33,241 nucleotides of DNA, from the NCBI GenBank assembly GCA_031279745.1, contig JAITHN010000026.1, positions 1 to 33,241 on the forward strand. The letters are read 5' to 3'. Below, piece by piece: positions 22,992 to 31,104 of this stretch (position 1 is its first letter; each line of letters begins with the position of its first letter). The translations under genes were made by a program, and so were the position numbers. The notes beneath the pieces were generated by a model. The model ran no database searches and was not told where the DNA came from. It saw only the letters and a list, made by a program, of their open reading frames with translations. This DNA is from Streptococcaceae bacterium. GTDB taxonomy: Bacteria > Bacillota > Bacilli > Lactobacillales > Streptococcaceae.

Positions 22992-24263
22992 ATGTTAGAC
23001 ATTAAATTAATCAGATCAAACTTTGATGAAACGTGTCAACTTCTCTCCACACGTGGAGTGGAGAAAGAGACACTTGAAGAATTGAAGGAATTGGACGTTT
23101 TGCGTCGTGAAAACTTAGTGAAAGTTGAAGATCTCAAGCAAGTTCGCAACCGAGCTTCAGAACAAATTTCTCTAAAAAAACGTCAGAAAGAAGATGCGAG
23201 TGCGGTCATTTCTGAAATGCAATCCACTTCTCAGGAGATTAAACTTCTGGATTTGAAGCTGTCAGAAATTGATGGGAAAATTGAAAAAATCATCACCAGA
23301 TTGCCCAATATTCCAGCGCCTGGGGTGCCTGTTGGAGCGGATGAAGCGGATAATGTAGAAATTCGCCGAAGTGGGGATGCGCCGGAGTTTTCATTTGAAC
23401 CCAAGCCGCATTGGGAGATTGGAGATGCACTAGGCATTTTAGACTTTGAGCGTGGAGCAAAAGCGAGTGGAGCGCGCTTCCTTTATTACAAAGGAATGGG
23501 AGCTAGACTGGAGCGAGCGCTATACAACTTTATGTTAGACGAGCATGCAAAAGAAGGTTATGTGGAAGTGATTCCGCCGTATTTGGTGAATGATGAAAGT
23601 ATGTTTGGAACGGGGCAGTTTCCGAAATTCAAAGAAGATGTTTTCCAAATTCAGGACTCTAACCTTACATTGATTCCGACTGCAGAGGTACCGTTGACGA
23701 ACTATTACCGCAATGAAATCCTTGAGGGGAGCGAATTGCCGATTTACTTTACTGCATTATCTCCAAGTTTCCGCAGTGAAGCGGGAAGTGCCGGTCGTGA
23801 TACTCGAGGACTCATTCGTTTACACCAATTTAATAAAGTTGAAATGGTGAAATTTACCGATGATCAATCCAGTTTTGATGAATTGGAAAAAATGGTTGGA
23901 AATGCTGAAAACATCTTATCCAAATTAGGATTGACATACCGTGTCATCGTACTCTCAACTGGAGACATGGGCTTCTCCGCAACGAAGACCTATGATTTGG
24001 AAGTTTGGATTCCTGCGCAGAATACATTTAGAGAGATTTCTTCATGTTCAAACTGTGGAGATTTCCAAGCGCGACGCGCCAAAATTCGTTTTCGTGATGA
24101 AGAGGGGAAAGTGAAACTCGCCCATACATTAAACGGAAGTGGCTTGGCAGTTGGACGGACGGTTGCAGCCATTCTTGAAAACTACCAAAATGAGGATGGA
24201 AGTGTAACCATCCCAGAAGTTTTAGTTCCCTACATGAATGGATTAGAAAAGATTTCCAAATAA
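22992..24263 (+). CDS. serS: Seryl-tRNA synthetase
   Basis: A 423-residue class II aminoacyl-tRNA synthetase that charges tRNA-Ser. The N-terminal coiled-coil arm (about 30-105) grips the long variable arm of tRNA-Ser. The catalytic core shows [18 protein letters not shown], motif 2 [20 protein letters not shown] and motif 3 [19 protein letters not shown], ending PEVLVPYM. Length is normal. ATG 22992 follows GGGAG. It has its own promoter and terminator, and no T-box is visible. Confidence 0.98.
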   Translation: MLDIKLIRSNFDETCQLLSTRGVEKETLEELKELDVLRRENLVKVEDLKQVRNRASEQISLKKRQKEDASAVISEMQSTSQEIKLLDLKLSEIDGKIEKIITRLPNIPAPGVPVGADEADNVEIRRSGDAPEFSFEPKPHWEIGDALGILDFERGAKASGARFLYYKGMGARLERALYNFMLDEHAKEGYVEVIPPYLVNDESMFGTGQFPKFKEDVFQIQDSNLTLIPTAEVPLTNYYRNEILEGSELPIYFTALSPSFRSEAGSAGRDTRGLIRLHQFNKVEMVKFTDDQSSFDELEKMVGNAENILSKLGLTYRVIVLSTGDMGFSATKTYDLEVWIPAQNTFREISSCSNCGDFQARRAKIRFRDEEGKVKLAHTLNGSGLAVGRTVAAILENYQNEDGSVTIPEVLVPYMNGLEKISK

Positions 24264-24271
24264 ATGGATTC

Positions 24272-24308
24272 AAAAAAGTACTTGAAACGAAGTTTCAAGC
24301 ACTTTTTT
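24272..24308. terminator. Bidirectional terminator between serS and rpsN
   Basis: AAAAAAGTaCTTGAAAC pairs with GTTTCAAGcACTTTTTT around GAA. The A-run on one side and T-run on the other allow use by both convergent genes. Confidence 0.9.
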
Positions 24309-24359
24309 ATTTTGAATCTAACAAGGTAATGTCACTGTTTAAGTAGGAAATAGTTAGTG

Positions 24360-24629
24360 TTACCAGCTCGCTTTTTTCACTCCTGGTATCTGTCCAAGGT
24401 AGGCAAGTTTACGGAAGTTAATACGGCTCATTCCGAATTTTCTTAAATAGGCATGTGGACGACCGTCGATTTCATCACGATTTTTTAAACGATTGGGATT
24501 TGAATCGATAGGTAATTTTCTCAATCCTTCCATGTCGCCCGCTTCTTTTAATTCTTGGCGACGTTTCGCATATTTTTCAATTAATTCTTTTTGTTTATTG
24601 TATTTTACGATTTTAGATTTCTTTGCCAT
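24360..24629 (-). CDS. rpsN: Ribosomal protein S14, zinc-independent (C-minus) form
   Basis: An 89-residue 30S subunit protein. It is the long S14 form without the CxxC...CxxC zinc ribbon (residues read [14 protein letters not shown], then [20 protein letters not shown] and [20 protein letters not shown]). In Firmicutes this form is usually a paralogue away from the main ribosomal operon and substitutes for the zinc-binding S14 when zinc is scarce. Here it stands alone with its own strong promoter. I found no recognisable Zur or AdcR operator. RBS is AAGGAGAG before ATG 24629. Confidence 0.95.
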   Translation of the reverse strand: MAKKSKIVKYNKQKELIEKYAKRRQELKEAGDMEGLRKLPIDSNPNRLKNRDEIDGRPHAYLRKFGMSRINFRKLAYLGQIPGVKKASW

Positions 24630-24671
24630 TTTCTCTCCTTTTCAATATATATAACAAATGCAATAAAATAC

Positions 24672-24699
24672 ATTATACGGATGGATTATCATGTGTCAA
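24672..24699 (-). promoter_or_regulatory. rpsN promoter, near-perfect consensus
   Basis: On the minus strand TTGACA (24699-24694), 16-base spacer, TATAAT (24677-24672). Downstream lies an AT-rich leader of about 40 bases with a weak AATG...CATT inverted repeat. Confidence 0.85.
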
Positions 24700-24766
24700 G
24701 AAAACCGCAATCTTGCCTTTTGGTTTATAATCATAGTAACTAAGCCATCAAAAATTAGGAGGCAGT

Positions 24767-25096
24767 ATGAACAATACGGAAAGATTTTTAGCATTGCAAG
24801 ATTATTTTACAGATGAAAAGAAATTTATTGGAAATGGAAATTATCGTTTGAGAAAGATTGATGAGGAGAATTATGATTTTGAATTCTCTTTGATTGATCC
24901 TTGCGGTGCAGGAATTCTCAATCCTCAGATTCGATTGACCAAGCAAGGGGAGGACCTCAAACCCGTTCAATTATTTGATATGGGGTCTACACCTGTGAAA
25001 TTTTTAAAAAATGATTCAGAAGAATCAGCTCGTGAGTTGAACATTGAATTTGAAAAACTTATAGAAAAATTTGAAAATGCAATGGAGAAACTGTAA
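24767..25096 (+). CDS. Hypothetical protein, 109 aa
   Basis: I do not recognise this protein. It is small, acidic at the end and cytosolic, with no signal peptide or membrane helix. The N-terminal half (NNTERFLALQDYFTDEKKF, then NYRLRKIDEENYDFEFSLI) looks like mixed helix and strands; the C-terminal third (about 82-109, SARELNIEFEKLIEKFENAM) is a probable amphipathic helix or coiled coil. ATG 24767 follows TTAGGAGG, an excellent site, so it is probably expressed. A TATAAT box lies at 24726-24731. It ends 42 bases before kimA without an obvious terminator and may be co-transcribed with it. Confidence 0.75.
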   Translation: MNNTERFLALQDYFTDEKKFIGNGNYRLRKIDEENYDFEFSLIDPCGAGILNPQIRLTKQGEDLKPVQLFDMGSTPVKFLKNDSEESARELNIEFEKLIEKFENAMEKL

Positions 25097-25138
25097 AGTT
25101 GTACGTGTTGACTTTATCAAGAACTGTAGGGGAAAAAA

Positions 25139-26962
25139 ATGGACTATATTAAGCGTATTTTAGTTGGAAAACCACTGAAGAGTGACGCTGGGGACAATCA
25201 CAAATTAAATAAATTTTCCGCGCTCGCCATGCTTTCAAGCGATGCACTTTCAAGTGTTGCATACGGAACGGAGCAGATTGTTCTCGTATTGGTTACGGTT
25301 TCTATGGCGGCGATTTGGTATTCCATTCCAATCGCTCTGGGCGTAGTGGTACTTCTTGTCAGCCTCACATTGAGCTATCGACAGATTATTCACGCCTATC
25401 CACAAGGTGGAGGAGCCTATAAGGTGAGTAGTGAAAACCTAGGAAAGAACTATGGTTTAGTGGCGGGTGGCTCGCTCCTCATTGACTATATGCTAACAGT
25501 AGCAGTATCTGTTTCAGCGGGGGCGGAAGCGATTACCAGTGCCATTCCACAATTGTTTGGGCACCAGGTGATCATTGCCGTTGTCATCGTCTTTATCTTA
25601 ATGCTTATGAATCTCAGAGGTTTGAGAGAGTCGGCAAGTTTTCTCATGTTTCCTGTCTACTGTTTTATTGGGATGACATTCCTCTTAATTGTCGTAGGAA
25701 TTGCAAAAATTTTCCTAGGTCTTTCGCCCTATCACGCAACGAGTGCAGTGGGCGCAGTGATTCCGGGGGCATCTATTGCTCTCGTTTTAAGAGCTTTTTC
25801 AAGCGGTTCTGCTTCTTTAACAGGTGTGGAAGCAATCAGTAATGCTGTACCCTTTTTTAAAAAACCTCGAGCAACGAATGCGGCGATGACCCTCGTCATG
25901 ATGAGTACTATCCTCGGTATCTTTTTTGCGGGCATTACATTCTTAAACTATTGGTTGGGTATTGTTCCACTAGAAAAAGTAACCCTTCTTTCACAAGTTG
26001 CAAGCACTGTGTTTGGAAAGAACGTCTTGTTCTTTTTCTTTCAATTTTCAACAGCAATGATTTTAGCAGTAGCTGCAAATACAGGATTTTCAGCTTTCCC
26101 TATGCTCAGTTTCAATCTTGCAAAAGACAAGTACATGCCGCATATGTATATGGAACGTGGAGACCGTTTAGGGTATTCAAATGGAATTATCACACTTGCC
26201 GTAGGAGCAATACTTCTCCTCTTCATCTTTGACGGTTCGACAGAAAGATTAATTCCGCTATATTCTATCGGTGTATTTATTCCTTTCGCCCTTTCCCAAA
26301 CGGGAATGGTTCGTCACTGGATGAAACGCGGTGGGAATTGGGGATTTACTGCCATTCCGAATATTTTAGGGGCGTTGATTTCATTTGCCATCATCATTAT
26401 TCTCTTTATTTTCAGACTTGCGGATATTTGGCCGTTCTTCATCATCATGCCCGTTCTTCTCTATATCTTCTATCGTATTCACGACCATTATGTTCGGGTT
26501 GCCGAGCAACTGCGGTTGATGGAGAGAACGGAGGAACATGAATATAGAGGCAATACCGTTCTAGTTTTGGTTGGAAATGTGACTCAGGTGGATATAGGGG
26601 CTATCAACTATGCAAGGAGTATAGGAGACCATGTGATTGCCATGCACGTGGCAACGGATGAAAACAAGGAGAAAGAAGAAGAGATTAAGCGTGAATTTCA
26701 AAGCCATTTCCCTGATATTCGCTTGAGCGTTCTTCATTCGAGTTACCGCTCAATCGTAGGACCTGTAATCCGCTATGTAGATTTAGTCAGCAAAAATTCT
26801 AGGAAACACAATTATACGACGACCGTTATCGTTCCTCAGTTCGTGCCGAATAAGGCTTGGCAAAGTATTTTACATAACCAAACCAGTTTGAAAATTCGAT
26901 ACTACCTAAGTTTCCGCGAACAGATTGTTGTAGCGAATTATAGCTATCATTTGAAAAAATGA
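25139..26962 (+). CDS. kimA: KimA-type potassium importer (APC superfamily)
   Basis: A 607-residue membrane protein that closely follows B. subtilis KimA (YdaO) in length and sequence: KRILVGKPLKSDAGDNHKL, ALAMLSSDALSSVAYGTEQI, AYPQGGGAYKVSSENLGKNY, LTGVEAISNAVPFFKKP, FIPFALSQTGMVRHWM. About 12 membrane helices occupy residues 30-450; the C-terminal 150 residues form a cytosolic USP-like domain (VLVLVGNVTQVDIGAINYARSI onward), the c-di-AMP-binding part in KimA. It imports K+ with H+. In Bacillus the gene is under a c-di-AMP riboswitch; the 42-base gap here has no room for one. The ribosome binding site is a weak AGGGG. Confidence 0.88.
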   Translation: MDYIKRILVGKPLKSDAGDNHKLNKFSALAMLSSDALSSVAYGTEQIVLVLVTVSMAAIWYSIPIALGVVVLLVSLTLSYRQIIHAYPQGGGAYKVSSENLGKNYGLVAGGSLLIDYMLTVAVSVSAGAEAITSAIPQLFGHQVIIAVVIVFILMLMNLRGLRESASFLMFPVYCFIGMTFLLIVVGIAKIFLGLSPYHATSAVGAVIPGASIALVLRAFSSGSASLTGVEAISNAVPFFKKPRATNAAMTLVMMSTILGIFFAGITFLNYWLGIVPLEKVTLLSQVASTVFGKNVLFFFFQFSTAMILAVAANTGFSAFPMLSFNLAKDKYMPHMYMERGDRLGYSNGIITLAVGAILLLFIFDGSTERLIPLYSIGVFIPFALSQTGMVRHWMKRGGNWGFTAIPNILGALISFAIIIILFIFRLADIWPFFIIMPVLLYIFYRIHDHYVRVAEQLRLMERTEEHEYRGNTVLVLVGNVTQVDIGAINYARSIGDHVIAMHVATDENKEKEEEIKREFQSHFPDIRLSVLHSSYRSIVGPVIRYVDLVSKNSRKHNYTTTVIVPQFVPNKAWQSILHNQTSLKIRYYLSFREQIVVANYSYHLKK

Positions 26963-26974
26963 ATGTTAAAAAGC

Positions 26975-27005
26975 AAGCATCGTGCCCATCCAGCACGGTG
27001 CTTTT
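26975..27005 (+). terminator. Intrinsic terminator after kimA
   Basis: AGCATCGTGC pairs with GCACGGTGCT (one G-T pair) around CCATCCA, followed by TTTT. Confidence 0.8.
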
Positions 27006-27080
27006 CGATTCGGTAAGTAGCCATGAAGTTTACCTGTCACTATACTCCTCCACATCCAGCATGGGGCCTTTCGACGAAGG
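26987..27080. repeat. Imperfect direct repeat between kimA and spx
   Basis: CATCCAGCACGGTGCTTTTC (from 26987) recurs as CATCCAGCATGGGGCCTTTC (from 27053), 66 bases apart. The first copy includes the 3' arm of the kimA terminator; the second has no partner arm. Probably a decayed duplication. Confidence 0.5.
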
Positions 27081-27161
27081 ATGAACAAGTTGGGCACTAT
27101 TGGCGGGGCAGGTTCGCTTAACATGTAGCATTGTAGGAAAGCGAGCGCGTAGTAGATTACC

Positions 27162-27190
27162 AAAAAATCGCACTACATTCAGTACGATTT
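27162..27190 (-). terminator. Intrinsic terminator of spx
   Basis: On the minus strand AAATCGtACT pairs with AGTgCGATTT around GAATGT, followed by TTTT, 25 bases after the spx stop. Confidence 0.8.
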
Positions 27191-27214
27191 GGTCATTCAA
27201 TACATTGCACCGGA

Positions 27215-27613
27215 TTAGATTCCAGAAAGCATTTGCGCATGGCGCATTTCGATTCGACGGATTTCTCTAGGCAAGAAGCAACGAATTTCGTCTTCATTAA
27301 ATCCAATCTGAAGGCGCTTTTCATCAACCATCATTGGACGTCTCAATAGAGAAGGAGTTTCTTCAAGCAAAGCAAGGAGTTCCGTAATATTTAAATCATC
27401 AAGATCCTTATCAAGTTTTTCAAAGGCTTTACTTCTTGTTGAAATAATATCCGTTGTTCCATCTTCAGTCATAGAAAGAATATGTTTAAGCTCATCTCTA
27501 GTAAGAGGTTCGTTCATCATGTTTCGTTCAGAAAAAGGAATGTGGTGAGCAACCAGCCAAGTTCTAGCTTTTCGACAACTTGTACAACTTGGAGAAGTGA
27601 ATAATTGTAACAT
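27215..27613 (-). CDS. spx: Spx-family redox-sensing transcription regulator
   Basis: A 132-residue ArsC-fold regulator that binds the alpha subunit C-terminal domain of RNA polymerase and switches on thiol-stress genes. The redox switch Cys10-x-x-Cys13 (SPSCTSCRKAR) is intact, as is the RPMMVDEKRLQIGFNEDE block and the FLPRE...C-terminus. Length and sequence match SpxA-type proteins, usually degraded by ClpXP. It stands alone. On the minus strand a TATAAT box (27679-27674) about 60 bases upstream is a likely -10. Lactobacillales often have two Spx copies; I cannot tell which this is. Confidence 0.93.
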   Translation of the reverse strand: MLQLFTSPSCTSCRKARTWLVAHHIPFSERNMMNEPLTRDELKHILSMTEDGTTDIISTRSKAFEKLDKDLDDLNITELLALLEETPSLLRRPMMVDEKRLQIGFNEDEIRCFLPREIRRIEMRHAQMLSGI

Positions 27614-28071
27614 TTAGAAACCCCCTTTAAGATGCATACGACTACGAATGGATCATTCATTCTTTACACACCTATTATAAAATGAATTTTTTATGAAAGA
27701 AAGGGGAAATTTTAATAATAACAACGAAATAATGATAAATTCATTTTAAGCTTACGTGTGAAAAGGTTTTCATTTTTTAATATAACCAATAAATTTTTGA
27801 AAAAAACAGGAAAAACATAAAAAAATTAAGAAAACCTTAAGCGAAAGTCAAGAAAAGCGAGTACGAAAGTCTAAAAGTGTTCGTATAACAGACTTTCAAG
27901 TAAATTTATTTTGCAAGAAAAATGCATGTGAGGAATTATGCATAAAAAGCATAAATGAAAAAAACGTAAAATTTTAATGAAAATAGCTTTCATACTGCAT
28001 GAAGGCGCAGAGATGAAAGCTAGGGTGATTTATCCTTCAATTGGAGAATGTTTAGTATGGGTACGAATGAT
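27614..28071. other. 458-bp AT-rich intergenic region rich in inverted repeats
   Basis: No coding region is supported. From the left it holds the spx promoter, then a 9-bp stem AAGGTTTTC (27763-27771) with GAAAACCTT (27830-27838), extendable by GCTT/AAGC. Next are GAAAGTC (27843-27849), GAAAGTCT (27865-27872) and their complement AGACTTTC (27890-27897). Then come a TATGCAT/AAGCATAAATG-like repeat (about 27935-27958), and a 9-bp stem AGCTTTCAT / ATGAAAGCT (about 27985-28022) that probably ends the orphan gene. A structured non-coding RNA is possible. Confidence 0.6.
27985..28023 (-). terminator. Probable terminator of the 514-aa orphan gene
   Basis: On the minus strand AGCTTTCAT pairs with ATGAAAGCT, enclosing a second stem TTCAT/ATGAA, followed by ATTTTCATT. 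The T-run is imperfect. Confidence 0.5.
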
Positions 28072-29616
28072 CTATCGATTTTTGGGAAGTTGTTCAAGTG
28101 ATGAATCGTTATTTTCAGGTTCGTCCCAGACATACTCTTCCACGTCATAGCTAAAAGAGTAAAGCGGCGTTACTTCAACCCTTGTTTTCGGCTCGACTTG
28201 TCGAACAAGGTAACGTGGAATTTCAATGTCAAAATCAAAGATTTTTGAATAAGAATAAGTCCTTTTCAGTTTCCAAGCATATTCATATTCCAAACCAACT
28301 TGATAAAGTGGAGGAAACCAATGGAAGGTGGTCTTATACTCGCCGCTCCAAATATATCCCGTTTTCTCCGACCAGGAGTAAGTGTAATACTCTTTACGAC
28401 TCCAGGCGAAAATGGATGGGCTATCACTTATTTTCTGTGCATTTTGTATAATTTTCACAATATGCTGATGATCAAAAGTTTTGAGCTCAATCAGTTTTTC
28501 TCTCAATTCAACCAAATCTTTTGCCACGCCAGAAAAATCATTAAACTTGTTTTCTGGTTTTCCGTAGACCAGCTCCATATGGACGACTTCAGCTGCCGCT
28601 TGTATCATTTTTGCGCTTTCCTGAGTGTAGCCGGAGTCAATCAGCTTCTGTAAAAAATCTTCAGATTTGCCTAGGCGCATTTCCTTTGTTTCAGGACTCT
28701 TTTCAGGAGGAAAGAAGAAGATTTTTTTTTCTGCTACCTTTAGAATTTCATGGATTTCGTCAGTTGAGAACGAGCTGGTAAGATTTGCTTTTAACTCCTC
28801 GCTATCTTTCGAGAAGTCAAAAAACTCTTTTTTCCCAATTTCAAACGGGATAAACACCCTTTTTTTCCCAATTTCGAGTTCAAGAGGAAGGGCGAATTCA
28901 CCTGGTTTCTCTGTTTGAGGACGGTGTTTATTTGGGATGGGATGCAAGAGCGCATACTCCCTGAATTCTTCGTTGATTGCTTCTACATCTGTAAAAAAAG
29001 CCACATCCTCATGCGGTACGGTAAGAGAAACTTGACGTGTTTTCCCTGTTTTCTCTGCGAAAGAAGGAACCTCTCCTTCGCTCTTATATCCCGTGGTCGT
29101 TTCAAACTCGACTTCAGTCTCCGTAGGATTGAAAGGGATGGAAGTAATTTTCGCCACGCCCTTTGCTGAGCTCGGCAGACGTTCAAACTCGTCCGTATGC
29201 AGCATCATTAAAGGATTCTCTTCAGGTGGAACGAATGTTACCTGAATATTTTTTGCCCCTTCTTGAAGCGCATGCATCCCCTTGAAAGACTCCATACGAG
29301 GTTCAATCTGCAAGGCGCTTTTTTGTTGCACGAGAATGTCAGGCGCAATGCCATCAATAGGTTCTCCCCAGTCTCCGTAGAGAAACTCGCCAGAAATGGG
29401 AAGGTGGCGGATTTTCGTTAAATCCTCAAAATTCGGCATAGACTTTGCACGGTGAATATCCTCTGTATAGATAGGACTCCCTGGCAGAGAAATCGTTCGA
29501 AAATTATATTTTCGTTTATTTTTTAACACCTGTTCAGGAACGTCTTTAAGAAACAGAGCGGTTTTTTTCTTCACATTTTTTTGGTTTTTTGAATGGAAAT
29601 TCCAATTTGTATGCAT
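28072..29616 (-). CDS. Orphan protein of 514 aa with aromatic-rich C-terminal region
   Basis: I do not recognise this protein or any domain in it. It has no signal peptide or membrane helix; the N-terminus is basic (about 8-40). Residues 70-270 are Pro/Glu-rich with predicted strands, including two similar LEIGKKRVFIPF / FEIGKKEFFDF segments at 247-268. Residues 285-398 are likely helical. Residues 403-460 hold 19 Trp/Tyr/Phe in 58, with a repeated aromatic-x-Trp-Ser motif: FAWS (403), YSWS (413), YIWS (421). The tail is acidic. ATG 29616 follows AAGGAGG six bases upstream, with an extended -10 TGtTATACT before it, so it is a well-formed gene. It stands alone. It could be a fast-evolving structural or toxin-like protein; I claim no function. 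Confidence 0.8.
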   Translation of the reverse strand: MHTNWNFHSKNQKNVKKKTALFLKDVPEQVLKNKRKYNFRTISLPGSPIYTEDIHRAKSMPNFEDLTKIRHLPISGEFLYGDWGEPIDGIAPDILVQQKSALQIEPRMESFKGMHALQEGAKNIQVTFVPPEENPLMMLHTDEFERLPSSAKGVAKITSIPFNPTETEVEFETTTGYKSEGEVPSFAEKTGKTRQVSLTVPHEDVAFFTDVEAINEEFREYALLHPIPNKHRPQTEKPGEFALPLELEIGKKRVFIPFEIGKKEFFDFSKDSEELKANLTSSFSTDEIHEILKVAEKKIFFFPPEKSPETKEMRLGKSEDFLQKLIDSGYTQESAKMIQAAAEVVHMELVYGKPENKFNDFSGVAKDLVELREKLIELKTFDHQHIVKIIQNAQKISDSPSIFAWSRKEYYTYSWSEKTGYIWSGEYKTTFHWFPPLYQVGLEYEYAWKLKRTYSYSKIFDFDIEIPRYLVRQVEPKTRVEVTPLYSFSYDVEEYVWDEPENNDSSLEQLPKNR

Positions 29617-29635
29617 GCGGCCTCCTTTCCATTTT

Positions 29636-29644
29636 AGTATAACA
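29636..29644 (-). promoter_or_regulatory. Extended -10 promoter of the orphan gene
   Basis: On the minus strand TGtTATACT reads from 29644 to 29636, about 20 bases before the start codon. The -35 is weak. Confidence 0.5.
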
Positions 29645-29682
29645 AGAATAACCAGAAAACGCTTTGTTAGACGTAGGGAAGA

Positions 29683-29711
29683 TTGAAAAGAAAACGCCTA
29701 TACGGTAAAAT
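29683..29711 (+). promoter_or_regulatory. Promoter of the cystine transporter-coaA operon
   Basis: TTGAAA (29683-29688), 17-base spacer, TAAAAT (29706-29711), 21 bases before ATG 29733. Confidence 0.75.
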
Positions 29712-29732
29712 TTCAATTATTAGGAGGAAATT

Positions 29733-31088
29733 ATGAACGTATTCGTTTTATTATCTATATTATCTGTAATTGCTCTCATCATGCTCCCGCTCTTCCTTTT
29801 AAAAAGAAAAGGAAAGACACAGTGGATGATTCATGGATTGGCGGTTATTTTAGGTGTTGCACTCGCCCTACTCGTCAAAGTATTTTTCAAAGAAAATACA
29901 GCACTTCTTTCTTTCAGTGGAGTTGTCGTGCGAGTGTTTTCAGATAATTATATGCATATTCTTCAATTTATGGCGATTCCAACGCTTGTTTTTGGATTGA
30001 GTCAGGGAATAATCCAGTCGGCTGAAAGCAAGCGGACCGGAAAATCTATTTTGGTAATCGGGGGAACGGTACTTGTGACAACTGCTGTTTCAGCGATTAT
30101 AGGCTACCTTTTGACGGTGTTCTTTCAATTAAAATTGTCTGCACTTCCCCACACTGCCGCGGTAGAAACTCAGGCAAAGACATTATCCAAATTGATGAAA
30201 GGCTATTCAGCGGAGTCCCTCACTGAGAGTTTCACCAATTTTCTTCCAACAAATATCGAGACTTTTTTCCAAAGTTTAGGAGAAAGAGGGATTTTCATCA
30301 GCATCGTTCTAACCCTCCTCGCTCTTGCAAGTTGTAAGCGATTGACTCGAAATGCAGTGGGAAGAGAAAGTATGAAAGGGGTTGAAGGAGGGATTCGCAT
30401 GCTTTCAAAACTCATCGAAGGGATTTCCACCTCTCTCCTTTCGGTTTTCCCGTACCTCCTTCCCTATCTCGTTGCAAGTTTCCTCCTCTTTTTGCCGTTC
30501 TCTGCATTAAAAGGGCTCCTTCCCTTTATTTTAGTATTTCATGTGGGCGCGGCGCTCGTCCTCATCTGTAACCTCGCCCTCCTCTATTCAGTAGGAGTGG
30601 AGCCACTGGAGTATTTGAAAAAAGCACTCTTCCCACTCGTGCTCAGCTTTCTAACTGACTCCACGATGGCAACCTATGCGGCAAATGTAAAGACACAAAC
30701 GGAGAAATTCAGCGTGGATACGAGAATTGCGCATCTATCTGGAGGAATGGGTTTATTCATGGGGCAAAATGGTTGCGGAGGACTCTTTCCTGCTATGGTG
30801 GTCACGATGATTGCTTTAGATAGAGGGGTTGAAGTCACCTCGCTTTCGTACTTTTTCATGCTCACCGCAATGATTCTCCTTTCCAGTCTCTTTTCGATAT
30901 ACTGGGGTGGAGGAGCTACAACAGTGACGCTTGGCGTTTTATTCTTGTTCGGCAATCTCCCCGTTGAATCCTTTGCACTTCTTGTTACGGCGTCTCTATT
31001 CGTTCAAGCGACAAGAACATTGCTTAATGAAAACGGCGCGCTGACTGCAGGAATCTATACAGATAGAAAGCTCAAGCAGCTGAAATAA
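29733..31088 (+). CDS. TcyP-like L-cystine / dicarboxylate-type symporter (DAACS family)
   Basis: A 451-residue membrane transporter of the dicarboxylate/amino acid:cation symporter family. The layout matches L-cystine importer TcyP: an initial helix with a following KRKGK loop, about eight membrane helices, and the conserved C-terminal half with ANVKTQTEKFSV, GLFMGQNGCGG, YWGGGATTVTLGVL and a final LLNENGALTAGIYTDRK. These re-entrant-loop motifs bind substrate and cation. ATG 29733 follows TTAGGAGGAAATT. The coaA start follows 16 bases after its stop with no terminator. Cystine is my preferred substrate because of the similarity and because cysteine is used in CoA synthesis; another amino acid is possible. 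Confidence 0.82.
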   Translation: MNVFVLLSILSVIALIMLPLFLLKRKGKTQWMIHGLAVILGVALALLVKVFFKENTALLSFSGVVVRVFSDNYMHILQFMAIPTLVFGLSQGIIQSAESKRTGKSILVIGGTVLVTTAVSAIIGYLLTVFFQLKLSALPHTAAVETQAKTLSKLMKGYSAESLTESFTNFLPTNIETFFQSLGERGIFISIVLTLLALASCKRLTRNAVGRESMKGVEGGIRMLSKLIEGISTSLLSVFPYLLPYLVASFLLFLPFSALKGLLPFILVFHVGAALVLICNLALLYSVGVEPLEYLKKALFPLVLSFLTDSTMATYAANVKTQTEKFSVDTRIAHLSGGMGLFMGQNGCGGLFPAMVVTMIALDRGVEVTSLSYFFMLTAMILLSSLFSIYWGGGATTVTLGVLFLFGNLPVESFALLVTASLFVQATRTLLNENGALTAGIYTDRKLKQLK

Positions 31089-31104
31089 CTTGAAGGAGAT
31101 TACA

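Noticed and set aside
24630..24671. Zur or AdcR box in the rpsN leader
   Set aside because: Neither the Zur palindrome nor TTAACNNGTTAA is present; the AT-rich inverted repeat is too weak to call.
25097..25138. c-di-AMP (ydaO/kimA) riboswitch before kimA
   Set aside because: Only 42 bases are available; the aptamer is far longer.
26966..27163. Minus-strand 65-aa reading frame with a repeated RKAPCWM segment
   Set aside because: The repeat comes from the duplicated terminator half; there is no ribosome binding site and no coding character.
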